Part shown: piece after piece, positions 1 through 12,054 of the stretch | How positions within the stretch are numbered: the stretch's first letter is position 1 | How the letters are laid out: each line of letters begins with the position of its first letter | NCBI RefSeq assembly: GCF_007655135.1 | Contig: NC_045127.1 | Coordinates: 6,023,001-6,087,000, forward strand | Direction of reading: 5' to 3' | Source: Punica granatum | Taxonomy: Eukaryota; Streptophyta; Magnoliopsida; Myrtales; Lythraceae | DNA length: 64,000 nt | The notes under the pieces: generated by a model | Told to the model about the DNA's origin: nothing | The model's input: only the letters and a program-made list of their open reading frames with translations | Database searches by the model: none | Position numbers and translations under genes: made by a program

Positions 1-26
1 TCAAATGATGTTTTGATTGCGTATAG

Positions 27-3000
27 ACGGCTAGGAGACAGTGAACTCTCTGGCAGAATACCAAACTTTGCAGGGAACTGGACAGAGCTAATCGAGTTGT
101 AAGACACCGTCGCCTCTATGTTCTTTGCATTTTTTTATAGTCATGATTGGTCATGAATAATAAACTTTTGCTTCAACTATCAAATCCAGTTTCATTACTT
201 CCAAAGAACCAAGTATAAAGAATATTGTCTATTATTATGTTGTCCATCAAATAGCAAACTTGCTCGAATTGTCCTAAACGTTTTTGCAGGTCGATTCGTG
301 GAACTTCCCTTGAAGGTCCAATTCGATCAGCTTTTTCGGCGTTAACCTCTCTAGAAACCTTGTGAGTGACCAGTTTTACTCTCACATTTTTTTGTCCTGA
401 TATGAATAGAAACCTCTCACAATTGATCTCTGATGCAAATGCAGGATAATCAGCGACCTGTCCGGCAGTAGCTCTTCTATGGCATTTCTGAAAGATCTGA
501 AAAACTTGAGTGTCCTGTAAGTAATCAATGGTTCTGGTAGTTCTATCAGGCTTCCTTAAACGTATTGAATGCGTTATACTTGCTCCCCTGTTTTGCAGGA
601 CTTTGAGAAATAATAATATTTCCGATTCAATTCCATCCAACATTGGAGATTTTCGAAGTTTGATTGCACTGTAAGAACTTCTTCTTTATCGAGGGCACAG
701 TTAGCAGCAAGTGAAAGTCAAGTCTCTTTAGATAGCATTTTATCACCTGTCCTGAAAGAAGCAAAGTTTTCCTGGTTATTAGTTGATAGGACCGTAAAAA
801 TAAAATGGTTTTCTAAACAAGGAGAACCATCTCTTAGCACAGGCCTCCTCTAGATTTTGATTGAAGACATAGAGTTCATTAACCAACCATTTTTCCTCTA
901 ACTTAAGCTTGTGAGACGGTGATCCACATGTATGTCAAGCTTGTAGGAGATGGTGGATCTTTCTCACTGACACCAATTGAGAGTTGCTCGAAGATCATTT
1001 ATCGCTTGTTTGGATCGTTATGCAGGGGTAAAATTGTATAATAGTCCTTCATAACCTCCTAAACCTGCGATGCTAAGCTTTTAATTTCTTCATTTGTACC
1101 TTTCCAACAATCCCCTTTGTACCCGAACTCATCCTTTTGCATACTTATACTGTGCATACTTCATCATCCTATAATATGCGTTCTGTGATAGGGATCTTAG
1201 CTTCAACAACTTGGTTGGCCAGATTCCGGAATCGCTATTCGGTTTGAAGAACCTTACTCACTTGTACTGCTCTCTCTCCATGTGCTCATACTTATGCCTT
1301 GCCAGATAAATTCCCCCAATGACGAAAGCAGTGCTTCCATTTCTCAGGTTCCTTGGAAATAATAGATTAACTGGTGCCATTCCAGCACAAAAAAGCAACT
1401 CTCTCATGTACATGTAAGAAAACCCATGCTCTCCCCCAGCTTTTTCCCAGCAATAACAGCAAAATTCTAATTGGCAATTGCAGATTTATGTCTTAAAGCT
1501 CTTGCTCATGGTAAAGATTGTGTACAGTACATCTAAGTGATAGATTTACATGGAAGCTTCAATTAACATCTTAAACGCATTGTGCTTTCAGAGACCTGTC
1601 CTACAACAATTTACATGGAAGCCTTCCTTCTTGGGTATACCAGCAGAACCTACAAATGTATGCGAGGAATTTGTCTGATATATTTATGGGATATGAATTT
1701 TTCCATTTTTGTTATCTACTTCGAGAGAGAATAACCCGGAATCTTTCTTGAATGTACGTGCAGTAATCTGCTTGCCAACAACTTCACGATAGGAAACTCT
1801 AACAGGTAATATCTTGGTTCAACTCGCCACTTATGCTCAGATTATATCTCGATGTTCTTCGGTGATCATATTTGAGCACGGGACACTTGTCTGACAGAAG
1901 AACAGTTATCAAGCACAGGCACTTGGCCTACCCTTCGAAGATGATATTAGTCTGCTAACAATATAATTTTCTTAATCACATATATGAATATTAGCATGTC
2001 AACCAGGAAGAATATTTGATTCATCTCTCCTCTAAGATTTTGCCGCGTCCTCACCTGATCATATTTCCGGTTTACTTCCAGTGGTTTGCCTTTGGGATTG
2101 AGCTGTCTGCAGCAGAGCTTCCCTTGCAATCGAGACCCTCCAATTTGTAAGTGCATGGAATACTATCTCTTTCAGTATTCATTGATTACAATTCACAAAA
2201 CAGTACTAGATCAAAATCAGATACGGATTTAGAATAGGTCATATGTTTCTGTCCACCATTACAAACAAATCGATGTATAAAAGGGACAGTGGACTGACCA
2301 TGAACTGGTTTTTCATTGTCAGGTTCACGTAAAAGATTCTTCATATATTGTTTTTGCTGCAGAATCACCTTGACGCTGCAGCTACAAAATCTACCCTTCT
2401 ATCGATACACTAAGACTGAAGTTCAAATCGCGATGCCTTTCTAATGGTTCTTTCATGTTTCTTCTTCAGATTCTAGCTTTGCCATCAACTGTGGAGGCCC
2501 ACAGATTACATCATCCGATGGTATTACGTATGAGGCTGATAATATCACTCTTGGTACGGCCACGTACTTCGTGTCTGACACAAAGAGGTGGGCTATGAGC
2601 AGTGTAGGGTATTTCGAGGGTAATAGCAACCCCCAGTACTCTTTTATATCGCAATCGCAATACACAAATACTATAGACCCCCAGCTGTTCAGGACTGCAC
2701 GAGTCTCTGCGTCATCCTTGAGGTACCATGGATTGGGGCTTGAGAATGGAAACTACAATGTTGTCCTCCAATTCGCCGAGTTATCAATCCTCAACAGTAA
2801 CTGGCAAAGTCTTGGGAGGCGTGTTTTTGACATATATATACAGGTAAAAAAAACACTGTATGTGTGAATAGTTTATGTTATGTCAGTTAGGGACCTGTCA
2901 TAACTGAAATTTCTCGGCTAACAAGCATACTGAAACTTAATGGATTCATGGAGCTATTTTTAGCTTTACTGGTACTTAGACTATCTTAAAGTTCCTCTCC

Positions 3001-5088
3001 GATAACGGCTAGAAACTTTGCCATGTCTAACCTATTTTTCCTTTTAAACTTCAGGGTACGCTTGTCGAGGAGAATTTTGACATTCGAGAAGAGGCAGGTG
3101 GGACTTCTTTTAAAGCTGTTGTGAAGAAGTATAAAGTTCAAGTGACGGAAAACTATATGGTGATTCATTTATTCTGGGCTGGGAAGGGGACAAGATCTAT
3201 ACCTGATGATGCTACATATGGTCCTATGATTTCAGCCATTAGTGCTACTGCAGGTATGACAATTCAGAAGCCTGGTTACATGAAGAATTCGCCACTTCTA
3301 TGCAGTTACTGAAAGTTGCAAATTTGAACAGACTTCAAACCCACTGTCAAGGACATTCGTCAATCCAGTAAGAAGGATCAGGGTCGCCTGATTGCCGGAG
3401 TTACTGTAGGTATCGGAGTTTTATGCCTTATGGCTGCTCTTTTGATTTTCTATCTTGTTCGGGTGAAGAATAGGGCACGCTCCAATGAGGACGAAGGTAA
3501 CCGGCTTATCCTGGGGATCTTTTGGTTTAACTGACCCAACTGTAGTCTGTCATATCACGAACTTGGGGTTCTATGTTCTCCTTATATAGACACTGATGAT
3601 GAAGTGAAATTTCTTTATTTGAATTTACAGAGCTCCTAGAAATAGATGCCAGACCCTTCACTTTCAGTTATGTGGAACTCAAGTCTGCTACAGATGACTT
3701 TAATCCTATTAACAAGCTCGGTGAGGGAGGATTTGGTCCCGTTTACAAGGTAATGATATCTTGTTACTGACTTTCGGCCATAGATGATCTCAAGACATTG
3801 AACAATAAGTTTTGGCAAGTTCTGATGACATGGTATCTGCACCAAGCAGGGATCACTCAAAGATGGGAGAGTAATTGCAGTGAAGCGATTATCTGTGCCT
3901 TCAAAGCATGGAAGGAGCCAATTTGTGACTGAGATTTCTACCATATCTGCAGTGCAACACCGTAACCTCGTTAAACTTTATGGGTGCTGCATTGAAGGAG
4001 ACCAACGGCTTCTTGTGTATGAGTATCTCGTAAATAAGAGCCTCGATCAAGCACTTTTCGGTACGATATATATTACTTCTCACATCTTTGTATTGGTCCT
4101 CCTCATCTAAAACAGAAACTGATAATTCACAAACTTCCACATTGTAGGCGAAAAAAGTTTGAATCTCAACTGGCCAACCCGTTATGAAATTTGTCTCGGG
4201 GTAGCGAGGGGTCTGGCTTATCTTCATGAAGAGTCAAGGCCGAGAATCATTCACAGAGATGTGAAGACAAGTAACATTCTGCTGGACTCCGATCTCAATC
4301 CTAAAATTTCTGATTTTGGGTTGGCCAAACTCTACGATGATGAAAAGACCCACATAAGTACCCGAATTGCAGGCACGCTGTAAGCGGAGAGCAATGTCTA
4401 TTGAAACTGATTATATTATCGAGATCCCCTCTACTTAATCGGAGAGATTCATCCGATAGCTTTACTATTATTTGTTGCAGTGGGTACCTTGCTCCAGAGT
4501 ATGCGCTGCGGGGACATCTTACAGAGAAGGCTGATGTCTTCGCATTCGGTGTTGTGGCGTTGGAGGTGGTCAGTGGAAGGCATAATTTCGACCAGAGCTT
4601 CGGGGAGGAGAAGATTTATCTTCTTGAATGGGTAATTTGGTGTTATGGCTTATATGCAAATGCAAAATGGCTTCTACGGTCCACTTTTGTTCGTTCGTTC
4701 CCTCATATTATCGTCTTTCTCCTACAAGGCCTGGAAACTGCATGAGACCGAACAAGAAATTGAGCTCGTCGACCCCCGACTTTTGAAATTCAATGAGGAG
4801 GAGGTGAAACGAGTTGTCGCGGTGGGCCTTCTCTGCACTCAAACATCTTCCGTCCTGAGGCCAACCATGTCTCGCGTGGTCACCATGCTGATGGGAGATG
4901 TCGAAGTGACTCCTGTCTCCACAAGGCCGGGATACATGACTGACTGGAAATATAACGACACGACTGGGAGTAGCTTATTCAGCGATAAGACTCCAATAAT
5001 AGGAAATGCCAGAAGCTCTTTCAGATCGAAATCACCGGTCAGTTCAGGCACTGCAGGCAGAGCAGATTCTTTTGCCAGTGAAGGCTGA
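27..5088 (+). CDS. LRR-malectin receptor-like serine/threonine kinase, LRR-VIII-2 type (5' end outside window)
   Basis: Plasma-membrane receptor kinase; ligand and substrate are unknown. Seventeen coding exons are visible: 27-98, 290-361, 445-516, 599-670, 1192-1263, 1348-1413, 1592-1657, 1764-1805, 2082-2146, 2470-2843, 3055-3253, 3332-3496, 3631-3749, 3850-4060, 4148-4379, 4481-4631 and 4729-5088. They stay in frame for about 802 residues. The first five are 72 bp, one leucine-rich repeat each, all with the same intron phase, as usual for this family. Exons at 2470-3253 encode a malectin domain. A transmembrane helix lies at about 3388-3460. The kinase has the glycine loop GEGGFGPVY near 3720, the catalytic Lys codon at 3883-3885, HRD at 4252-4260 and DFG at 4312-4320, so it is an RD kinase and looks active. 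The closest family members I know are Arabidopsis At1g56120 to At1g56145. Signal peptide and first repeats lie before base 1. No break is seen in the visible part. Confidence 0.93.
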
Positions 5089-5537
5089 GAAAATGCAGCA
5101 TGAGATAGATCATGTAAAAAGTGTATTTCAATTTGCAGAAATTTCTCTCGAATCTATCTGTTTAATCTGTTTCTTTTCTAACTCCTGCACTTCTCTTTCG
5201 GGAATGTTCATTTGTTGTTTCGAGCCACATTATTTAGGAACAATTAGAAAGCAATGGCTCTTGGGACCTTTGCTCATTGCTGTTATTTTCAACCATTTCC
5301 GTTCATGATTTTCGCACTATTAAGGCTGCAAAACTCTGAGTTTAGGTGCAACAAGACTGGCATCGGCCAAATCGAATCACGCCATGTTCATAATTTACTA
5401 TTAAATTCCCTCACCAGAAACAATAGTAATCTGATCACAAAAGCAGAACAGCATATTCTGCATCTGCCTAGTTCCCCCATTCCAGCTCAGTTCCTCATCG
5501 AATCCCAAAAGACATTAAAAGACAGCAAAAGGATTTC
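5089..5537. other. Intergenic gap between convergent genes
   Basis: This 449-base stretch separates the stop codons of the receptor kinase (+) and the small membrane-protein gene (-). It should hold both 3' UTRs. Short open frames here look like chance and resemble no family I know. Confidence 0.6.
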
Positions 5538-6134
5538 CTAATTACACAGCACGACCCTCATCAGACCTAGAACAAGGCAAGCCATGGAGAAGAAGAAGAG
5601 AGTGACGAAGTCCCTCGCGGACCACTTCCTCACGGCCTTGGTCTCGACGCGGAGGCTCTTGGCTCTCCTGAGCGCATCGACCTCCTTGAGCAGGTCGAAC
5701 TCGACCCCTTTCCTCTTCAGCTCCTCCACGCACTTCCCGAGCAGCTTCCCGTCCTCTTTCTCCCTCTCCAGGAGCTTCTCGAGGTGGGCCTCGACCTCGG
5801 TCTTGTACCTCACTGCCCAGATCATCCCGAGCGAGCACAGTAGGGAACAGAGGGAAGGGATCCACGAGCGGCGGCAGGAGGACGACGATGGAGGGGAGGA
5901 GCGGTTGAAGAGGAGGATGAGGGAAATGGAGTGGAAAAGGAAGAAGAAGATGTAGAGATGGGTGATCTCCTTCTGGACCGAGTCGATCTGGGTCTCCTTG
6001 AGGGCGATCCTCCCGAGGATCAGTTCCTCCTCCTTGAGCCACTGCTTGAGGAGGAGCCTGTGGGTCGGGGTCCCAGCAATCTGGTGAAGCGGGTGTGGCG
6101 TGGTCGCGTTCGTGGGCTTATCGGATTCTGCCAT
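5538..6134 (-). CDS. Small multi-pass membrane protein, intronless, function unknown
   Basis: A single uninterrupted 198-codon frame reads from ATG at 6134-6132 to TAG at 5540-5538. The N-terminus is soluble and includes LKQWLKEEELILGRIALKE, a likely helix. A hydrophobic segment follows at about residues 58-80 (IFFFLFHSISLILLF region), then a second at about 93-108, a charged coiled-coil-like stretch at about 112-165 rich in Glu, Lys and Arg, and a last hydrophobic helix near the C-terminus (FVTLFFFSMACLVLGLM). This layout fits the plant proteins usually annotated only as 'transmembrane protein'; I do not recognise a functional family. It is convergent with the receptor kinase and divergent from the coiled-coil gene 3.3 kb away. 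The Pro- and Arg-rich frame at 5542-6042 on the same strand is an overlapping shadow. It is GC-rich compared with its flanks, as coding DNA would be. Confidence 0.72.
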   Translation of the reverse strand: MAESDKPTNATTPHPLHQIAGTPTHRLLLKQWLKEEELILGRIALKETQIDSVQKEITHLYIFFFLFHSISLILLFNRSSPPSSSSCRRSWIPSLCSLLCSLGMIWAVRYKTEVEAHLEKLLEREKEDGKLLGKCVEELKRKGVEFDLLKEVDALRRAKSLRVETKAVRKWSARDFVTLFFFSMACLVLGLMRVVLCN

Positions 6135-6509
6135 CGAATCAGTAAGTCGGGGAGAGCGGAGAAATGAAGGGGATTTGAGTTGAGAGGAAGAGGGAGAGAA
6201 AATCTGTTGGAGGCCTTTGGGAACGGTGGTGCGGGAGCGGGGTTTTAAATGAGGGGCTAACGGTCGAATTTGAAGGAAGCGGTCGTCGATATGATGCCGC
6301 AGCCTGCTGCCAACGGCTAGTGAGTTCCAGATCCTGACTGGATGAAATTACACGATTGCCCCTATCTCAATGGCTATTGGGCCCATTCGATTTCTCTTTC
6401 TGGGCTCGTCCTCATCTGGGCCCATCCGTTACCTCAAATAGGCTTTGCCATAAATCATGGTGGTTTAAAAGCCCAAAATGGCCTTACGAAACTCATGTAA
6501 AGGCTTGAT

Positions 6510-7238
6510 CGGGATTAGAGTTAAACTCAACTCTACTCTAACTTTATATATGTATATATTTAATTGAGTTGTAATGATTGTGTTGTTGAATTATGAAAAA
6601 AAATGTAAAAAAGTAATGAATAGTTGAGAGAAAGTAAGGGTAAATTGCACTAGTGGTCCAAAAAGTTTTACAAATATTTCAATATGGTACAAAAAGTTTT
6701 TTTTTACTACTTGATGGTACAAAATGTTTCAAAATTGTTCCAGTATAGTACATACCGTCATCTCGCCATTGACGCCGTCAACACAACGCTGATGGTGCAA
6801 AATCGATTTTTGTGGGACGTTACATAATAGTGCAAAATGTTTTAAAGTTGTAACTTAATAATACAAAATGTTTTATGTAAGTTACATGATGGTGCAAAAT
6901 TTACAGATCTTGTAAATGACTGCTTGACAGTGTCAATGGCGAGATGACGGTTTGTACTATACTGGAACAATTTTGAAGTATTTTGTACCATCAAGTAGCA
7001 AAAAAAACTTTTTTTATCATATTGAAACATTTGTAAAACTTTTTGGACCACCAGTGCAATTTACTCGAGAAAGTAATGATTGTGTTGTTCAATTGTGGAA
7101 AAAGAAATAAATAGTTGAGATAATTTAGTATTAAAAATTGAATCGAATTGTTAAAAAATTGAAGAAAAAAAAAATAATTGTACTGTTGAATCGAAGATAA
7201 GTGAAGGAAAATTTAAAAATAACTCTAAAACCAAATAT
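6510..7238. mobile_element. AT-rich MITE (family 1), copy 1, interrupted by another element
   Basis: This is one of four copies in the window of an AT-rich non-coding repeat; the others are near 35802-36055, 47298-47570 and 47581-47861. All share a core with AATGATTGTGTTGTTGAATT, a run like GTAATGAATAGTTGAGAGAA and later TTAGTATTAAAAATTGAAT. The ends form a loose inverted repeat (TTAGAGTTAAACTC on the left, ACTCTAAAACCAAAT on the right). No coding capacity. It is split at 6637/7067 by a second element. The ends are approximate. Confidence 0.7.
6638..7066. mobile_element. Long-inverted-repeat MITE (Mutator-like by target duplication), nested insertion
   Basis: The 429-bp element starts GGGTAAATTGCACTAGTGG and ends with the near-exact reverse complement (CCACCAGTGCAATTTACTC). 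The inverted arms continue inward for more than 100 bases with few mismatches (AAAAAGTTTTACAAATATTT against the right arm). It is flanked by a perfect 10-bp direct repeat, GAGAAAGTAA, at 6628-6637 and 7067-7076. A 9-11 bp target duplication is typical of Mutator-like elements. No open frame of note. Assignment to Mutator rests on the duplication length alone. Confidence 0.85.
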
Positions 7239-9109
7239 GGCATAAAAAAAAAAAAAGAAATCACTGAAGCGTGCAGTGAATTTTGGTTTTGGTTTTGGGT
7301 TCACAATCGCGGTGGAAGAGACGGCGCGCCGTATGTGCAACTTCATTGCTTTGACTACTATCCCGAGAAGTCACGCCATGAGATTTCTGGCGCGTACATG
7401 AATGAATTGACCGACCTTCTCAACACATAATCATTTTGAAAAGAACAAGTGGCATTTTGTTCACGACTACTCGCACTGCTCATTTAACATTGTCTTGACT
7501 AGTTCTCATGAAGAAAAAGGGCGTATAAGCACTTATGTACTGTCGTCGGACGGGTTAGGACCATCAGAAATCCATGTATACTATGCTTTTGCGACGCTAA
7601 CTAAGACTTGAATGAGCGGTAATGCAGGGGCTCGAAATCTCCGCGAATGAATGGCTTTTCTTTCAAAAGAGTATACACTAGATTTTGTCTGTCTTTGCAA
7701 TAATCGAAGCTACTTATAAGCCGAAGTTCTTAAAACTATAAACATCATGTACTATTGTTCACGTCAAAATCGCACGGACCACCTAATCGGCAACACATGA
7801 GAGATTCGGATGTGCTAGGAAGCGGTTCCAAGATATAAGACGTGCCGCTAACCGACCTTACTGACTCAAAGTGTAGTACCACGGGCTAAATGTCTGCCGG
7901 ATTGATCGGCGGCTAGATTTAATCTTCAAGTAATGATTTGTGCCTCATATGATAACACAGCTCATGGATTTAGCCGTATCAGTTGTTTCACGACTGATTG
8001 ATGTGCGGAGCCTAACAACGAACATGACGACACGTATAATATAGGTGTGTACATTGAAACCTTAGATAATATATCGTAATCGGATACGCCTATATAATAC
8101 AATTTCAGAATAAAATCAAAATAGGAAATTGACTCCTAACTTACATAGAGATAAAATAACAAAATATATCAGAGAGATATCAAAGATAACACGAGAATAT
8201 CGCATGAATATCGCTGCCGAAGGAAAACAAAATCCACCGTCCTCTGCGAACTCCACGCCCATACACAAGCATGCCATACGCGTCAGCCACCATAATGGAC
8301 TCCCATCCTAATGGGCTCCAACTCTGGGCCTAAACTTCTAGCGGGCCTGAATTCATAATTTTGGGCTTCAACTAGTCCAGCCCACTTTACACATCCACGG
8401 CCTACTTCCTTCAAACCTAGCCCGGCACATCTCCAAAACCCGAAAAATTACTGAGACACCACGTACATGTCACAACTCGGCTGTTTTTGCATTTTACGGA
8501 AAATAGGTGTAAACAACTATAATAATATATCTTGTACTTGGCACGCAGATAACTGATTGGCCAAATCTTAGCCAATACCATATCAGAGTATTGTCGGTTG
8601 TTCTGGATCTTATCGCGGATCTTTTTTGTAGTACAAAAACAGTGAAACCAATTGGTTGTGAAATTTCATTTGCGCGAACTAATTTAAGCAAACCCCACCA
8701 ACATAGATTGGTTCAAGCGGTTCGATACTTGTTTCGTTTAAGTAAGATCTCGAGTTTGAGTGCTTGTGAATGTAAAAAATTCACGCCGGAAGAGTTTTAC
8801 TCCTCAGTGGGTCGATTCAGCTCGACTGAATTAAACCAAATCCAATCGAACCTTCGAATATCATGATTCACGCTGAAAAATTTAAGCAAGCCCAATGGAA
8901 CCTTATCTTGGAAATTTTCGACCTGACACAAACCATCGCACGGTCCAATTTTTCCCTGCCCTAGCGAAAAGAGAAGAAAAAATCCCAATTTTGGAGGGAA
9001 AGGAAAAGCTCCCCAAAATTCAAAAGTCAGACAAGGACGAAGGCAAAGATAAAGACAAAGACCGCTATGATATTAAATTTTTTTAATTTAAAAAAGAAAA
9101 CCTAACACG

Positions 9110-9136
9110 CTCTCTCTCTCTCTCTCTCTCTCTCTC
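9110..9136. repeat. (CT)n microsatellite in a 5' leader region
   Basis: A clean CT dinucleotide run of about 13 units lies about 300 bases before the start codon of the coiled-coil gene, within a broader pyrimidine-rich tract. CT runs are common in plant 5' UTRs and core promoters. Confidence 0.85.
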
Positions 9137-9434
9137 CTCCCGGTCCCTCCCTCCTCCCCACTTTCCTTCCGTGATTTTATTTAATATTTTTCCTTATCCT
9201 TAATTTCCTCATCAAATTTGGACAACCCATTTTCTCTCTCCTCCATTGTTCTTCCTCCTCTCTCTCTCCGGTCTGCCTCTCGCCGAGCTCTGCGAAAAAA
9301 AGTGAAGATTTTTAATTTAATATATCATCGTTCTCTGGGGGGCTAATCTGTCAGAGCATTGTCCTCTGTCCCTCTCTCTCTATTGTGTTGTCGTGTTTTC
9401 GTTTCTGGGGGGAGGAGGGGGGATTTGATCAGTG

Positions 9435-12054
9435 ATGTCGAGCAGCGGTAGCAATGGCGGTGGTGGGCCCGACTTCGACCTCCCCGAGGAGATACTGTCG
9501 GTGATACCCACGGACCCCTACGACCAGCTGGATCTAGCCCGCAAGATCACCTCCATGGCCATCGCCTCCCGCGTCTCCAAGCTCGAGTCCGACGCCTCCC
9601 GCTTCCGCCAGAAGCTCTACGAGAAGGACCGCCTCGTCTTCGAGCTCGAGGAGAAGGTCCTCCGCCTCGAGCGCGCCCACCAGGACGCTGATTCCCGGCT
9701 CAAGGCCGCCCTCGATGAGAATGTACGCTCCTGTTCCTGATTGATTCGCACCGGGTTTTTTTGCAATTCACTTCGATAATGGTTGCTATTGGAGTTACCT
9801 TTGGAATCCGATGAACAGCGTAAATTAGTACACTCGTGGTCGCATAGATGTTTCAGAGTTGCGATGAATTGTTGTGTTTGGAAGATTTTGTAATTGAATT
9901 CAGGTAATTAAGCTCATTATATTCAGGATTGGCCTCTTCGGTGTTTGATGATGGCTTCGGTTCAGGATCATTAATGTGAATATGCATTTTGGCTTCGTGG
10001 TGAGATTGTTTAGGTCTGCAAAATCGTGAGGGATAGGCTGCCCTCTTCTTACGCTTCAGGCCTCTTCTCGTTGGATATACCGAACTAGTTATGTTTTATT
10101 GAATGAGCTATTGGTAGCACACCTGAAGTCTTTGTATAATACTTGAAATTGAGTTTGTTCCGAGGGACCACATATACCTCTTAAGCTAGAAAAACAGCAT
10201 CTTTCTTCTTTGTTGTCCTCTTGAAATCTCGAGCTGATGCTTGTTGTGCTGTCTTATTTCTGGTTGAAGATGAGACTCTCCCAGGAGCGTGATTCATTAT
10301 CCATGACTGTAAAGAAGCTCAGCCGTGATCTGGCAAAGGTGATTCTCATTCTGAATTTTTTAATACTTCAGTCACTATTGGCTCTATCATATGCCTTAAT
10401 TTGATTGAGCTGGTATCGCTCTCCATGTAGAACCTTTTGGTTGAGTAGTTGGGTAGCATGCTATCATTTAGCAGAATGAATGACATACTCTTTGACAGCT
10501 GGAGACCTTTAAGCGGCAGCTTATGCAATCGCTGAATGAAGACAACTCATCTGTAAGATTCCATGCCCGCTATCCATTCATATCTTCGAGTTTGATAGAT
10601 AATGCCTCGTCTCTCTTTTCTTCCTCTTTGTTCTCATTTTCTTTTCCGAGGATAGGGTTGTCCGTTGTCGCACTGACATGTCTTTTCTTATGAGAACGTT
10701 AATCTATTGGCTCATCGCATTATGTAACCTTTCTCTCGCAGCATGCTGAAACAATTGACATCGGGACCTGTGATCAATCGAATCCTAAGTTGTACCTAGA
10801 AAACGGTAAAGAACCCATCTATAAATTGAAAATTATTGTATACTACGAAGAGTTTCTGCATTCTGACCTCAACACAACTTTTTACTGTTGGTTTCCATCT
10901 TTTTGATTGTGCATAAAAATATGCTTGTTACCTTGTGGATGAAGGTACAAATGGCTATGGGTCCCATCAATCTTACAATGGCTCGACGGATATTAGGAAT
11001 AGCATGGATGAAAGTATTTACTTGACTCTTGCTTTATATATTTATACATTTCCATGTGATTGAGTGCTCTCTTGCTTGTTTCCTGTGATCTTGTTGTTTG
11101 TCGACCTAAATTACTGATCCACTACTCTTTTTTCTACAGATTCACGGCATGCTGTGCAAAAGTTCTCCATCACTCCATATATTACACCCAGACTTACCCC
11201 AACGGGAACACCAAAAATTATTTCCACTGCCGGCTCTCCAAGAAGATATTCTTCTGCTGGGTCTCCCCAAAGAACTTCGGGTGCAGCATCTCCCATAAAA
11301 TCAGGAGGGAATGTTATGTCTTCATGGTATTCATCAAGTCAGCAGTCATCAGCAGCAAACTCTCCCCCGCGTGGACGTTCTTTGCCAGGTTCTTGTTCTA
11401 ACAGCTGTTACTATCTTGTAAAATGATCAGTTCTCTTTGCACATCTTGTAGGAGCATTGGTTTGATCCACCTAGCGCCGTTTCCTAGGAGTCGTCTAGTC
11501 ATCTTACTCTAAAATTTTGTTCTGGCAATAGCACCTTTGTAATCTCTGCTAGATATTGAATATTATGTACCTTGCGCCTGCTAGTTAATTATGTTTTCTT
11601 GTGACCTTATCCTCATACTGTTTTAAAATGTGTTCAGGACGCACCCCCCGAATTGATGGGAAAGAATTCTTCCGGCAAGCCAGGTACTCTGGCTGTTTTA
11701 CTGTGTATTATCTTCCAACTATCAATTCTTATGTTGCTCACAATATGGCACCTGATGGAGGATTTTATTTTTCTTTTTTGGGAATCCAGGACCCGTTTAT
11801 CATATGAACAATTTAGCGCATTTTTGGCAAACATCAAGGAACTAAATGCTCAAAAGCAAACTCGGGAGGTGACAAGCTGTTCTTGTCATCCGATTTGAAT
11901 TTTAGTATGGCTTTCTGCCCTCTTTACTAAACTAAACCTTGAGTTCTCTTCATGCTTTCAGGAGACTCTAAGGAAAGCAGAGGAAATATTTGGAACAGAA
12001 AACAAGGACCTTTATCTATCATTCCAGGGATTGCTCAACCGAAATGTTCATTAG
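9435..12054 (+). CDS. Coiled-coil protein of the At4g15545 / At1g56080 family
   Basis: Nine exons join in frame to 336 residues: 9435-9722, 10270-10338, 10499-10552, 10742-10805, 10945-11013, 11140-11388, 11638-11683, 11790-11868 and 11962-12054 (TAG). The ATG at 9435 is chosen because the upstream in-frame codon is GTG. Residues 15-50 carry the family signature (FDLPEEILSVIPTDPYDQL, then LARKITSMAIASRVSKLES). A coiled coil follows to about residue 140. The middle is Ser/Pro-rich with repeated (S/A)GSP-type motifs, and a conserved C-terminal block begins GRTPRIDGKEFFRQARTRLS. The length matches Arabidopsis At4g15545 (about 337 residues as I recall). At1g56080 is listed, from memory, as an interactor of SYNAPTOTAGMIN1, which would suggest a role at ER-plasma membrane contacts; that is inference. 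No membrane segment or catalytic motif is visible. Confidence 0.92.

Larger units (their letters stand above)
6135..9434. other. Intergenic region between two divergent genes
   Basis: This 3.3-kb region lies between the starts of the membrane-protein gene (-) and the coiled-coil gene (+). Apart from the nested MITEs at about 6510-7238 and the CT repeat near 9110, I see no gene. The DNA at 7240-8500 is unremarkable AT-rich sequence with only short chance frames. The last 500 bases before 9435 are pyrimidine-rich and probably include the promoter and 5' UTR of the coiled-coil gene. Confidence 0.6.

Noticed and set aside
5542..6042. 166-codon Pro/Arg-rich frame overlapping the small membrane-protein gene
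   Set aside because: It overlaps a frame with clear membrane segments on the same strand, and its composition is typical of an out-of-frame shadow in GC-rich coding DNA.
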